Part shown: positions 1 to 6,628 of the stretch, piece by piece
How the letters are laid out: each line of letters opens with the position of its first letter
Position numbering within the stretch: the first letter of the stretch is position 1
Assembly (NCBI GenBank): GCA_002482765.1
Contig: DLGP01000146.1
Span: forward strand, 23,033-47,106
Direction of reading: 5' to 3'
DNA: 24,074 nucleotides
DNA from: Alphaproteobacteria bacterium UBA7691
GTDB lineage: Bacteria; Pseudomonadota; Alphaproteobacteria; Ferrovibrionales; Ferrovibrionaceae
Position numbers and translations under genes: made by a program
The notes under the pieces: generated by a model
What the model saw: only the letters and a program-made list of their open reading frames with translations
Told to the model about the DNA's origin: nothing
Database searches by the model: none

Positions 1-2
1 TT

Positions 3-464
3 GCCGATCTGCCGGTGGTGCGCCGCATGGTGCAGATCGCCAAGCAGCGCCGGCTTTATCTGCACCTGCATGGTGATGCCGATGCGGTGGAGCGTGTTTT
101 CCGGCAAGACCCGCAGGCGCGTATCCTGTGGGCGCATTCCGGCTTTGATCGGCCGGAAGCGGTGGCGGCAATGCTGGAGAAACACCCGGCACTTTGGGCA
201 GATCTGGCCTTCCGCAACGATCAGGGCAGCGTGGATGGCAGCGGCAAAGGCAAGGTGGCCGATGCCTGGCGCCCGGTTTTCCTGAAACACCCGCAGCGTT
301 TCCTGGTGGGCACCGACACCTTCACGCCGGAGCGCTGGTATTATGTGGAACAGCATGCCAGCTACTCGCGCGCCTGGCTGGCTGATCTGCCGCCGGATGT
401 GGCTGAACAGATTGGCTGGCGCAACGGCGACCGCCTGTTCAGCGCCATGATGGCGCAGCAATGA
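3..464 (+). CDS. Amidohydrolase-family (TIM-barrel) metal-dependent hydrolase, 3' part only
   Basis: The frame is open from the first bases of the window, so the gene starts upstream and only the last ~153 codons are visible. The fragment looks like the C-terminal half of an Amidohydrolase_2-type TIM barrel. A HLHGD segment, then ILWAHSGF (a metal-ligand-type His after a hydrophobic strand), then FLVGTDTF (the late-barrel Asp position) are spaced as in that family. The C-terminus ends MAQQ. No signal peptide can be assessed because the N-terminus is missing. The stop codon overlaps the next start by 4 bp (ATGA), so translation of the downstream exported protein is probably coupled to this gene. 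Substrate is unknown. The pairing with two exported proteins suggests an exported or envelope-associated role, but that is inference. Confidence 0.75.
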   Translation, partial: ADLPVVRRMVQIAKQRRLYLHLHGDADAVERVFRQDPQARILWAHSGFDRPEAVAAMLEKHPALWADLAFRNDQGSVDGSGKGKVADAWRPVFLKHPQRFLVGTDTFTPERWYYVEQHASYSRAWLADLPPDVAEQIGWRNGDRLFSAMMAQQ

Positions 465-850
465 TCCGCTGCCTGCTGGCTGTTGCTTTGGTTGCCTTGC
501 TGCCGGGCGCGGCCTGGGCCTGCCTGCCGGGATTTGAAGGCACCAAGCAAAGTCGCAGTAACGGCATTACCGTTGCCTATAAAAGCCAGCCGGCGCCAAT
601 CCCGGTGGGGCAGCCTTTTGTGCTCGAAATCGCCGTCTGCCCGGCGCCGCGCGCGCTGGAGCTGGATGCGCATATGCCGGCGCATCGCCATGGCATGAAT
701 TACCGTCCCAGCATCACCAATCCCTCGCCCGGGCTTTATCGCGCCGAGGGCCTGGTGCTGCATATGCCGGGCGAATGGGAATTTGTGTTTGAGGTTGGCC
801 TGCCATCCGGCGCGCGGCAGCGACTGACCAGCCCCCATCTGGCGCAATGA
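461..850 (+). CDS. Exported YtkA/FixH-like small protein with Met/His cluster
   Basis: This 129-residue protein starts with a clear signal peptide: MIRC, a Leu/Val/Ala-rich core, then GAAWA before Cys21. Cleavage could be by signal peptidase I after AWA; Trp at -2 makes a lipobox less convincing but not impossible. The mature part resembles the small beta-sandwich YtkA-like domain. It has a HMPAHRHGM segment (His71, Met72, His75, His77, Met79) followed by a strand ending GEWEFVFEV. Proteins of this fold often bind copper or act beside cytochrome assembly proteins, so metal binding is a reasonable hypothesis. Two Cys remain (21 and 60) and might pair. Start and stop both overlap the neighbouring genes by 4 bp (ATGA), placing it in a tight operon between a hydrolase and a di-haem peroxidase. 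The exact family assignment is moderate. Confidence 0.7.
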   Translation: MIRCLLAVALVALLPGAAWACLPGFEGTKQSRSNGITVAYKSQPAPIPVGQPFVLEIAVCPAPRALELDAHMPAHRHGMNYRPSITNPSPGLYRAEGLVLHMPGEWEFVFEVGLPSGARQRLTSPHLAQ

Positions 851-1986
851 TCCGCTGGCTGTTGCTGGCTTTGCTGCTGTGCGGCGGCCCGGCCCTGGCG
901 CTTGAATTCACCGCTGCCGAACGTGCCGCCCTGTTGCGCCACGGCCCCTGGCCACCGGCCTGGACAGCCGATCCCAGCAACCGGCTTTCCGGCCAGCCGG
1001 CCGGCATCGCGCTGGGGCAGGCGCTGTTTTTCGATACGGCTTTATCGGGCGCAGCCGATATGAGCTGCGCCACCTGCCATCAGCCGGCGCGGCGCTGGAG
1101 CGATGGCGAGAAGGGGCGCGGCGAGTTCCTGCGCAATGTGCCAACCCTGCTGGATATCCGCTGGAATCGCTGGTTCGGTTGGGATGGTGCGCAGGATAAT
1201 CTGTGGTCGCAAAGCCTGCGGCCGCTGCTGGCGCCGAGCGAAATGGCCGGCTCGTTGCGCCTGGTGGCCGAAAGGCTGCGCCGCGACCCGGATTTGAGCT
1301 GCCGCTATCGCGCTGCCTTGGGCGAAAACCCGGGCGCGGATGACGAGACGGTGGCGATCAATGCTGCCAAAGCGCTGGCGGCATTCCAGGAAACATTGCT
1401 GAGTGGCAAGGCGCCGTTTGACCAGTTCCGCGACGATCTGGCGGCCGGCCGGCCAGCAAACCTGCCCGAAGCAGCGCAGCGCGGGGCGCAGCTTTTTGTC
1501 GGCGCCGGGCAATGCACCATCTGCCATCTGGGCGCCGGCTTCACCAACCGCGAATTCCACGATATCGGCGTGCCGTATCTGGTGCGCCCCGGGCTGGTTG
1601 ATCCTGGCCGCCATCTTGGCATTCGCCGCCTGAGCCAGAGTGATTACACCCGGCTGGGCCGTTTCAGCGACGATCCGGCGCGCCAGGCCACCGAGACACG
1701 GCATGTCACGCTGCTGCACCGGAACTGGGGCGAGTTTCGCGTACCGAGCCTGCGTAATCTGGTTGGCACCGCGCCCTACATGCATAACGGCAGCAAGGCC
1801 GACTTGCGCGATGTGGTGCGGCATTATTCCGAGTTGAACGAAGAGCGCCTGCATGTGGATGGCGAAAGGCTGCTCAAACCGCTCTTTCTCAGCGACGCAC
1901 AGATTGACGATCTGGTCGCCTTCCTGGAAAGCCTGAGCGGCCCGGCACCCGATGCACCGGTGCCGCTGGCGGCGTGCTCACCTTAA
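847..1986 (+). CDS. Di-haem cytochrome c peroxidase (CcpA/MauG superfamily)
   Basis: The 379-residue product has an N-terminal signal peptide (MIRWLLLALLLCGGPALA) and two c-type haem sites: CATCH from Cys74 and CTICH from Cys223. That is the bacterial di-haem peroxidase architecture. Around them are family hallmarks: the first-domain stretch RNVPTLLDIRW...GWDG, SEMAG after the first haem, and PYMHNGS in the second domain, whose Met usually ligates the high-potential haem. The protein should be periplasmic. It either reduces H2O2 with electrons from a small cytochrome or, like MauG/MbnH members, oxidises a partner protein. The gene overlaps the upstream YtkA-like gene by 4 bp, so that protein is the obvious candidate partner. 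Length is normal for the family. Sequence alone does not separate peroxidase from MauG-type activity. Confidence 0.9.
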   Translation: MIRWLLLALLLCGGPALALEFTAAERAALLRHGPWPPAWTADPSNRLSGQPAGIALGQALFFDTALSGAADMSCATCHQPARRWSDGEKGRGEFLRNVPTLLDIRWNRWFGWDGAQDNLWSQSLRPLLAPSEMAGSLRLVAERLRRDPDLSCRYRAALGENPGADDETVAINAAKALAAFQETLLSGKAPFDQFRDDLAAGRPANLPEAAQRGAQLFVGAGQCTICHLGAGFTNREFHDIGVPYLVRPGLVDPGRHLGIRRLSQSDYTRLGRFSDDPARQATETRHVTLLHRNWGEFRVPSLRNLVGTAPYMHNGSKADLRDVVRHYSELNEERLHVDGERLLKPLFLSDAQIDDLVAFLESLSGPAPDAPVPLAACSP

Positions 1987-1992
1987 GTAACT

Positions 1993-2022
1993 GTCATGGT
2001 CGGCGCAGGCCGACCATCCACG
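1993..2022 (+). repeat. REP-like palindrome, copy 1
   Basis: A 30-bp element reads GTCATGGTCGGC, then GCAG, then GCCGACCATCCACG. It contains a perfect 9-bp stem (ATGGTCGGC/GCCGACCAT) with a 4-nt loop and an asymmetric CCACG tail. It lies just after the peroxidase stop in a convergent intergenic region. The copy at 2054-2083 has the same frame in opposite orientation. The layout recalls the palindromic intergenic repeats common in alphaproteobacterial genomes. Confidence 0.75.
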
Positions 2023-2053
2023 AGTTCTTTATTGCCTGTCAATTAAGCAAAAA

Positions 2054-2083
2054 CGTGGATGGTACGCCTTCGCGTACCATGAC
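2054..2083 (-). repeat. REP-like palindrome, copy 2 (inverted)
   Basis: Read on the minus strand this is GTCATGGTACGC, GAAG, GCGTACCATCCACG. The flanks GTCATGGT and ACCATCCACG match copy 1 exactly, while the inner stem differs with compensating changes, so a perfect 9-bp stem is retained. Together the two copies form a BIME-like pair. They may act as a bidirectional transcription or mRNA-processing boundary between the convergent peroxidase and ABC-permease genes. Confidence 0.75.
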
Positions 2084-2101
2084 GATCTTTGTTTATGCCG
2101 C

Positions 2102-3007
2102 TTATTCCTTCACCGCGCCGGTCATCGAGGCGACGTAGTAATCAACGAAGAAGGAATACAGGATCGCCACTGGCAGCGAGCCGAACAGCGCACCTGCCAT
2201 CAGCGAACCCCAGTGATACACATCGCCTTCCACCAGTTCGGTGAGCACGCCCACCGGCACGGTCTTGTTTTCCGACGAGGAGATGAAGGCCAGCGCATAG
2301 ATGAATTCGTTCCACGACAGCGTGAAGGCGAAGATGCCGGCCGAGATCAGGCCCGGCACCGCTAGCGGCAGCACGATCTTGATCAGAATCTGCACCCGGG
2401 AGGCGCCATCGATCAGCGCGCATTCCTCAAGTTCAAACGGGATCGACTTGAAATAGCCGATCAGCAGCCAGGTGCAGAACGGGATCAGGAATGTGGGGTA
2501 GGTGAGGATCAGCGCCAACATGCTGTCATAAAGGCCGAGATTGTAGATCATGGTGGCAAGCGGGATGAACAGGATGCTCGGCGGCACCAGATAGGCCAGG
2601 AAGATCGCCATGCCGACGCCCTGGGCGCCCTTGAAACGCAGGCGCTCGATGGCATAGGCGGCCAGCACGGAAGCAAACAGCGACAGTGCCGTGGCCACCA
2701 CCGCCACCACCATGGTGGTGAGCAGCCATTCCGGATAGGGCGTGTCAAACAGCAGCTTGCGGATATTATCCAGCGTCGGCTGCACGATCCAGAGCGGGTT
2801 ATTGTCGCGATAGTTGAGCAATTCGCTGTTCGGTTTGAACGTGGTCAGACCCATCCAGTAGAACGGGAATAGCAGCACAAATAGAAAGATCAGCAACGGG
2901 ATCCAGAACACCACCACCTGGCGCGGCAGGGTTTCGAGATAGCCCATGCCTTCGCGATTATCGGCAGCGCCAGACGAGGTGGCTGAGGAAACGGTGGTAT
3001 CGGTCAT
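2102..3007 (-). CDS. ABC sugar-importer permease, MalG/UgpE type
   Basis: This 301-residue inner-membrane protein has about six hydrophobic segments, the first at roughly residues 32-52. The cytoplasmic EAA loop is clear: EECALIDGAS followed by LPLAVPGL, the coupling motif that contacts the ATPase. A short hydrophilic N-terminal extension and a MalG-like C-terminus fit the CUT1 carbohydrate-uptake family. It lies 1 bp downstream of the other permease gene (3009-3929) and completes a binding protein-permease-permease operon read right to left. No ATP-binding subunit gene follows; the next feature is the pair of palindromes before a convergent gene. The substrate is probably a sugar, oligosaccharide or polyol, but residues here do not say which. 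Confidence 0.9.
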   Translation of the reverse strand: MTDTTVSSATSSGAADNREGMGYLETLPRQVVVFWIPLLIFLFVLLFPFYWMGLTTFKPNSELLNYRDNNPLWIVQPTLDNIRKLLFDTPYPEWLLTTMVVAVVATALSLFASVLAAYAIERLRFKGAQGVGMAIFLAYLVPPSILFIPLATMIYNLGLYDSMLALILTYPTFLIPFCTWLLIGYFKSIPFELEECALIDGASRVQILIKIVLPLAVPGLISAGIFAFTLSWNEFIYALAFISSSENKTVPVGVLTELVEGDVYHWGSLMAGALFGSLPVAILYSFFVDYYVASMTGAVKE

Positions 3008-3008
3008 G

Positions 3009-3929
3009 TCAATTCCCCTGCTGCCATTTCTGCCGTTGCAGGCCGAAGTAACATAACGCGGTGGAGAGGATGAGGAACGGGATCATCGCCACCGCGATGG
3101 CCGCACCTTCACCCAGAGCGCCGCCATTGATGCCGCGCTGGAAAGCCAGCGTGGCCATCAGATGCGTGGCATTGGCCGGGCCGCCGCGCGTGATGGCGTA
3201 GATCAGCTGGAAATCGGTGAAGGTGAACAGGATCGAGAAGGTGAGCACGATGCTGAGCACCGGCAGCAGGTTTGGCACCGTGACAAAGCGGAAACGCTGC
3301 CAGGCCGTGGCGCCATCCAATGCCGCCGCTTCATACAGGCTGGGCGAAATGGTTTGCAGGCCGGCGAGCAGGCAGATCGCCACAAACGGAATGCCGCGCC
3401 AGATATTGGCGGCAATCACCGAGGCGCGGGCATGGTTGGGCTCGCCCAGGAATTCGATATAGCTGTCGATCAGGCCGATCTTGGTCAGCGCCCAGGAGAT
3501 GATCGAGAATTGCGAGTCGAAAATCCACCAGAAGGCAATGGCCGACAGAACCGTGGGTACGATATAGGGCAGCAGGATCACGGCGCGGATGATCGACTTG
3601 AACGGCATATGCCGGTTCAGCAGCAGCGCCAGCCACAGGCCGAGGATGAATTTGATCACCGTGGCCACCGTGGTGTAGAGCACGGTGTTGAACACCGACA
3701 GCATGAAGATGCTATCGCCGAGCAGCGAGATATAATTCTCGATGCCGATAAAATGCCCGACACGGCCGATCTTGGTATCGGTGAAACCGAGCCAGATGCC
3801 AAGGCCAAGCGGGTAGGTGAGGAAAAGCAGCAGCAGCACCGCCGCCGGCGCCATGAAGACGATGGAAAGTACGGTGCGGTTTTCCGCGATGCGTTCCCAC
3901 AGGGTAACGCGCCTGATCGCAATGCTCAT
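3009..3929 (-). CDS. ABC sugar-importer permease, MalF/UgpA type
   Basis: The 306-residue product is a polytopic inner-membrane permease. The first membrane segment is near residues 20-42, and an EAA loop (YEAAALDGAT, then VPNLLPVL) lies in the second half. Its length is that of the shorter UgpA/LacF-like members, without the long periplasmic P2 loop of E. coli MalF. It should pair with the MalG-type subunit encoded immediately downstream. The ATG at 3929 lies 79 bp from the binding-protein stop; that gap holds a strong hairpin. Family assignment is firm; substrate is not determinable here. Confidence 0.9.
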   Translation of the reverse strand: MSIAIRRVTLWERIAENRTVLSIVFMAPAAVLLLLFLTYPLGLGIWLGFTDTKIGRVGHFIGIENYISLLGDSIFMLSVFNTVLYTTVATVIKFILGLWLALLLNRHMPFKSIIRAVILLPYIVPTVLSAIAFWWIFDSQFSIISWALTKIGLIDSYIEFLGEPNHARASVIAANIWRGIPFVAICLLAGLQTISPSLYEAAALDGATAWQRFRFVTVPNLLPVLSIVLTFSILFTFTDFQLIYAITRGGPANATHLMATLAFQRGINGGALGEGAAIAVAMIPFLILSTALCYFGLQRQKWQQGN

Positions 3930-3956
3930 GATGCCGCCATGAAGAATGTAAACAAC

Positions 3957-3995
3957 GCCGGGCGGAAATTCCGGGCGACATTGCTGCCGCCCGGC
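3957..3995 (-). promoter_or_regulatory. Intercistronic hairpin between binding-protein and permease genes
   Basis: GCCGGGCGG at 3957-3965 is perfectly complementary to CCGCCCGGC at 3987-3995, giving a 9-bp GC-only stem with a 21-nt loop. There is no U-tract on either side, so it is not a classical terminator. Its position after the binding-protein gene matches the mRNA-stabilising or attenuating structures that keep binding protein in excess over permease in such operons, as between malE and malF. The function is inferred. Confidence 0.5.
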
Positions 3996-4008
3996 ACTCC
4001 CTGACGGA

Positions 4009-5334
4009 TCAGACCTTGTAAACGCGGATCAGGCGCTTCTCGGCTTCGGCCGCAGCTTCCTGCGGCGTCTTGCTGCCGGTGGCGGCCTGGGCGACCATGT
4101 TGTTGACGATGTAATCGTTCAACGCAGCAGCCGAGGAATAGCCGAGCTGGCCGGAATAGCCATGCCACAACATGTTCTTCACCGTGTCGCGGTAGGGCAG
4201 ATTCTTCGGGTCGGATTTCCAGACCGCGTTTTCCTCATAGCCCTTCAGCGCATGGGTGATGTAGCCGATAGCGGCAGTCTGCCACGGCTCATACTGCTCC
4301 TTCTCCCACATGAATTTGAGGTAGGCCTTCGCCGCCTTGGGGAATTTGCAATACTTGAACACATAAGCCTGGCTGAACAGATGCAGTTCGGTCGGCCGGC
4401 CCACCGGGCCGATCGGGAAATTGGCATGCTCGATATCGTCAACCAGCGCCTTGATCTTCGGGTCCTGCGAATTCTTGGCGGCGTAGTAAACCGAGATGCC
4501 GTTATTGGTCAGGCTGATCTGGCCATCGAGGAAGGCCTTGTTGTTGTTCGGATCAAGCCAGCCCAGGGTGCCGTTGATGAAGGTGGGGTAGAGCTGCTTG
4601 GCGAATTCCAGCGCCTTGATCGTCTCCGGGCTGTTGATGACGACGTTGTTCTTGTCGTCCACCATCTTGCCGCCGAAGGCCCACATCAGCCAGTAGGTCC
4701 AGGAACCGTCGCCCACGGCATTGCCGAGCGCAAAGCCGGCCGGCGTGCCCTTGGCCTGCAAGGCTTTGCACAGCGCCAGGAAGCCGTCCATGTCCTTCGG
4801 GAAGGACGAGAAGCCGGCAGCCTGGAGATGGCTCTTGCGATAGACCATGCAGGCGCCGGCAGCGCCGAGCGGCAGGCCGATCCAGGTGTTGCCACGCTTG
4901 GCATATTTCTCCGCCACCGGGAACCAGCCGCCATACTTGTTGCCCAGTTCGGTGGCGATATCGGTCAGCGGCACCACCTTGTCCGGGAACAGGTGCGGCA
5001 CGTCAAAGAAGTCGAGCACAATATCCGGGCCGGCGCCGACATTGGCGGCAACCGAGGCCTTCGGCGCCACATCGGGCCAGGCTTCGCGATCGACGCGCAC
5101 TTCCACGCCGGTCAGCTCGGTAAACTTCTTGGTGTTGGCCATCCATTGGTCGATATCGCCCTGGACGAACTGGCTCCAACGCAGCATGCGCAGCTTGGCG
5201 CCTTTTTCCAGATCGCCCTTGGCTGCCTGGGCGGCGGCCTCGACCGGCGTCAGCAGACCGGCGCCCGCAGCGGCGACGGCGGCGCCGGCGCCGAGCGTGG
5301 TCTTCATCATGTCACGCCTGGTGAAATTAGTCAT
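4009..5334 (-). CDS. Extracellular solute-binding protein family 1 (sugar ABC importer)
   Basis: This 441-residue protein begins with a twin-arginine signal (TRRDMMK, then an Ala/Gly-rich core ending near VEAAAQA), so it is probably exported folded by Tat. The mature region has the family-1 sugar-binding look: KLRMLRWSQFVQGD near the N-terminus, a Gly/Pro-rich hinge area (TWIGLPLGAAGACMVYRK) and the conserved LWAFGG-like patch as LMWAFGGKMV. The ATG at 5334 follows a strong Shine-Dalgarno (GAGGAGG). It is the first gene of the operon with the two permeases. It probably captures a carbohydrate in the periplasm; the specific ligand is unknown. Confidence 0.92.
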   Translation of the reverse strand: MTNFTRRDMMKTTLGAGAAVAAAGAGLLTPVEAAAQAAKGDLEKGAKLRMLRWSQFVQGDIDQWMANTKKFTELTGVEVRVDREAWPDVAPKASVAANVGAGPDIVLDFFDVPHLFPDKVVPLTDIATELGNKYGGWFPVAEKYAKRGNTWIGLPLGAAGACMVYRKSHLQAAGFSSFPKDMDGFLALCKALQAKGTPAGFALGNAVGDGSWTYWLMWAFGGKMVDDKNNVVINSPETIKALEFAKQLYPTFINGTLGWLDPNNNKAFLDGQISLTNNGISVYYAAKNSQDPKIKALVDDIEHANFPIGPVGRPTELHLFSQAYVFKYCKFPKAAKAYLKFMWEKEQYEPWQTAAIGYITHALKGYEENAVWKSDPKNLPYRDTVKNMLWHGYSGQLGYSSAAALNDYIVNNMVAQAATGSKTPQEAAAEAEKRLIRVYKV

Positions 5335-5443
5335 ATCGTGAATCCTCCTCGGGTATTGTTGGTTGTGTGTTTCCTCAACTCGGGCCGTTTTTTATGTGTC
5401 GTGTGATTCGACGGCCTTCTTCACCGAAACCGGCTGCAACTGA

Positions 5444-5473
5444 AATATAAGATAGCAGCTAAGCCGGCTCCAA
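5444..5473 (-). promoter_or_regulatory. Candidate promoter of the ABC-importer operon
   Basis: On the minus strand TTGGAG (5468-5473) is followed 18 bp later by TATATT (5444-5449), about 110 bp before the binding-protein ATG, within an AT-richer patch of the 261-bp divergent gap (5335-5595). The -35 match is partial. No operator palindrome is convincing in this gap, and nothing else in it could be identified. Confidence 0.35.
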
Positions 5474-5595
5474 GGAAATTTTTTGCAACCGACCAAAGTC
5501 GAATTGCTGCAATGCGGAAGAATGTCGATGCAACATCAGGTTTACGGCCAAACTGCCTCTTGCCAGCCCCCGGTGGGTCGTTGTAAGCCGGTCGC

Positions 5596-6006
5596 ATGCC
5601 CAGCTTATTACCTGCCGAGTTGGCTTCGCGCCGGATTCTGATCGTTGAGGACGAGGCTTATGCCCGCCGTATCAACGTGGATATCCTGGAGGAACTGGGC
5701 TTCAGCAATATCCGCCAGGCGATGGACGGCACCGAGGCACTCGACATCCTGGAAGCCACCCGCAACCCGATCGATCTGGTGATCTGCGACCTGGCGATGC
5801 CGAATATGGACGGCTTCGCCTTTGTCGAGAAAGTGCGCAAGTCGCGGCAATATTATCGCGATACGCCGATCATCATGCTCACCGGCTCGGCCAGCGCCGA
5901 TGCGGTGATCCGGCTCAAGAGCCTGGGCGTGAACGGCTATCTGGTGAAGCCGATGACCCCGGAAGCGATTCTGGAGCGCATTAAATACGTGCTGCGCTTC
6001 CGCTGA
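5596..6006 (+). CDS. Stand-alone CheY-like response regulator receiver
   Basis: The 136-residue protein is a single receiver domain with no output domain. Key residues are present: acidic pocket Glu18-Asp19-Glu20, phospho-acceptor Asp65 in VICDLAMPNMDG, Thr96 in IIMLTGSAS, and Lys118 in YLVKPM. Such proteins act by phosphorylation-dependent binding to other proteins, for example in chemotaxis, phosphorelays or stress signalling. No histidine kinase, phosphotransferase or chemotaxis gene lies beside it, so its partner is unknown. It is divergent from the ABC importer and followed by the yajC promoter region. The ATG at 5596 has only a weak Shine-Dalgarno. The frame upstream is not obviously coding, so this start is kept. 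Confidence 0.88.
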   Translation: MPSLLPAELASRRILIVEDEAYARRINVDILEELGFSNIRQAMDGTEALDILEATRNPIDLVICDLAMPNMDGFAFVEKVRKSRQYYRDTPIIMLTGSASADAVIRLKSLGVNGYLVKPMTPEAILERIKYVLRFR

Positions 6007-6119
6007 CATCGCCCTTGTAATCCGGCCAGCCTTCGCCATATCGAAAAAGCCAAACCGGGCAGGGGGTTGGCGCTGATTCACGGGGGCTGGAAGGGCGGGG
6101 GCTGAAATACCGCCAATCC

Positions 6120-6147
6120 TTGCATTCGAGGCCGGCGCGGCTATAGT
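6120..6147 (+). promoter_or_regulatory. Candidate sigma-70-type promoter of the yajC-secDF operon
   Basis: TTGCAT (6120-6125) and TATAGT (6142-6147) are separated by 16 bp. The implied start near 6154 leaves a ~70-nt GC-rich leader before the yajC ATG at 6222. This is the best promoter-like match in the 6007-6221 gap. Confidence 0.5.
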
Positions 6148-6221
6148 CCCGCTCTCGCGCCGCCATCGCGGTCCTTTCGGGCTGCCGAGGGGCGGCTTTG
6201 CTGAATCTTGAGGAGCTACTC

Positions 6222-6560
6222 ATGCTTATTTCCGAAGCCTACGCGCAGGCCGCGGGCGGTGGTATCGCCGAAATGGCGACCCAGTTCCTGCCGATAGTGC
6301 TGATTTTTGTGGTGTTCTACTTCCTGCTGATCCGGCCGCAGCAGAAGCGCGCCAAGGAACACAAGGCGATGATCGAGGCGGTGCGCCGTGGCGACGTGGT
6401 CACCACCTCTGGCGGTATCGTCGGCAAGGTTGCCAAGGTGCAGGAAGACGGCCTGGTGCAGCTTGAAATCGCCGAGGGCGTCAAGATCAAGGTGGTGAAG
6501 GCCACCATCGCCGAAGTGCGCGCCAAGGGCGCCGGCGACGACGAGTCCGACTCCAAGTAA
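6222..6560 (+). CDS. yajC: Preprotein translocase accessory subunit YajC
   Basis: The 112-residue protein has a short N-terminus, one membrane segment (FLPIVLIFVVFYFLLIRPQ) and a positively charged cytosolic start right after it (QQKRAKEHKAM). It then has the YajC-specific GDVVTTSGGIVGKV strand-turn region and a Lys/Asp-rich tail. YajC associates with SecDF at the SecYEG translocon. I start it at ATG 6222 rather than the in-frame TTG at 6198. GAGGAG at 6210-6215 sits 6 nt before the ATG, whereas the TTG start has no such site. It is first in the yajC-secD-secF operon, with a hairpin between it and secD. Confidence 0.93.
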   Translation: MLISEAYAQAAGGGIAEMATQFLPIVLIFVVFYFLLIRPQQKRAKEHKAMIEAVRRGDVVTTSGGIVGKVAKVQEDGLVQLEIAEGVKIKVVKATIAEVRAKGAGDDESDSK

Positions 6561-6580
6561 TCAAGACGATTTTGATGGAC

Positions 6581-6611
6581 CTGCGGGCCGGGCAATGCCC
6601 GGCCTTTGCAG
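6581..6611 (+). terminator. Hairpin with short T-run between yajC and secD
   Basis: GGCCGGGC (6586-6593), AAT, GCCCGGCC (6597-6604) form a perfect 8-bp GC stem with a 3-nt loop, followed by TTT. CTGC and GCAG can add an outer stem across 6581-6611. It resembles an intrinsic terminator with a weak U-tract and probably only attenuates read-through into secD, because secD has no separate promoter that I can see. Confidence 0.5.
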
Positions 6612-6628
6612 GCTGAAGGCAGGCAGCG

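Noticed and set aside
6198..6221. TTG start for yajC eight codons upstream
   Set aside because: GAGGAG at 6210-6215 is correctly placed for ATG 6222 and would lie inside the coding region of the longer form.
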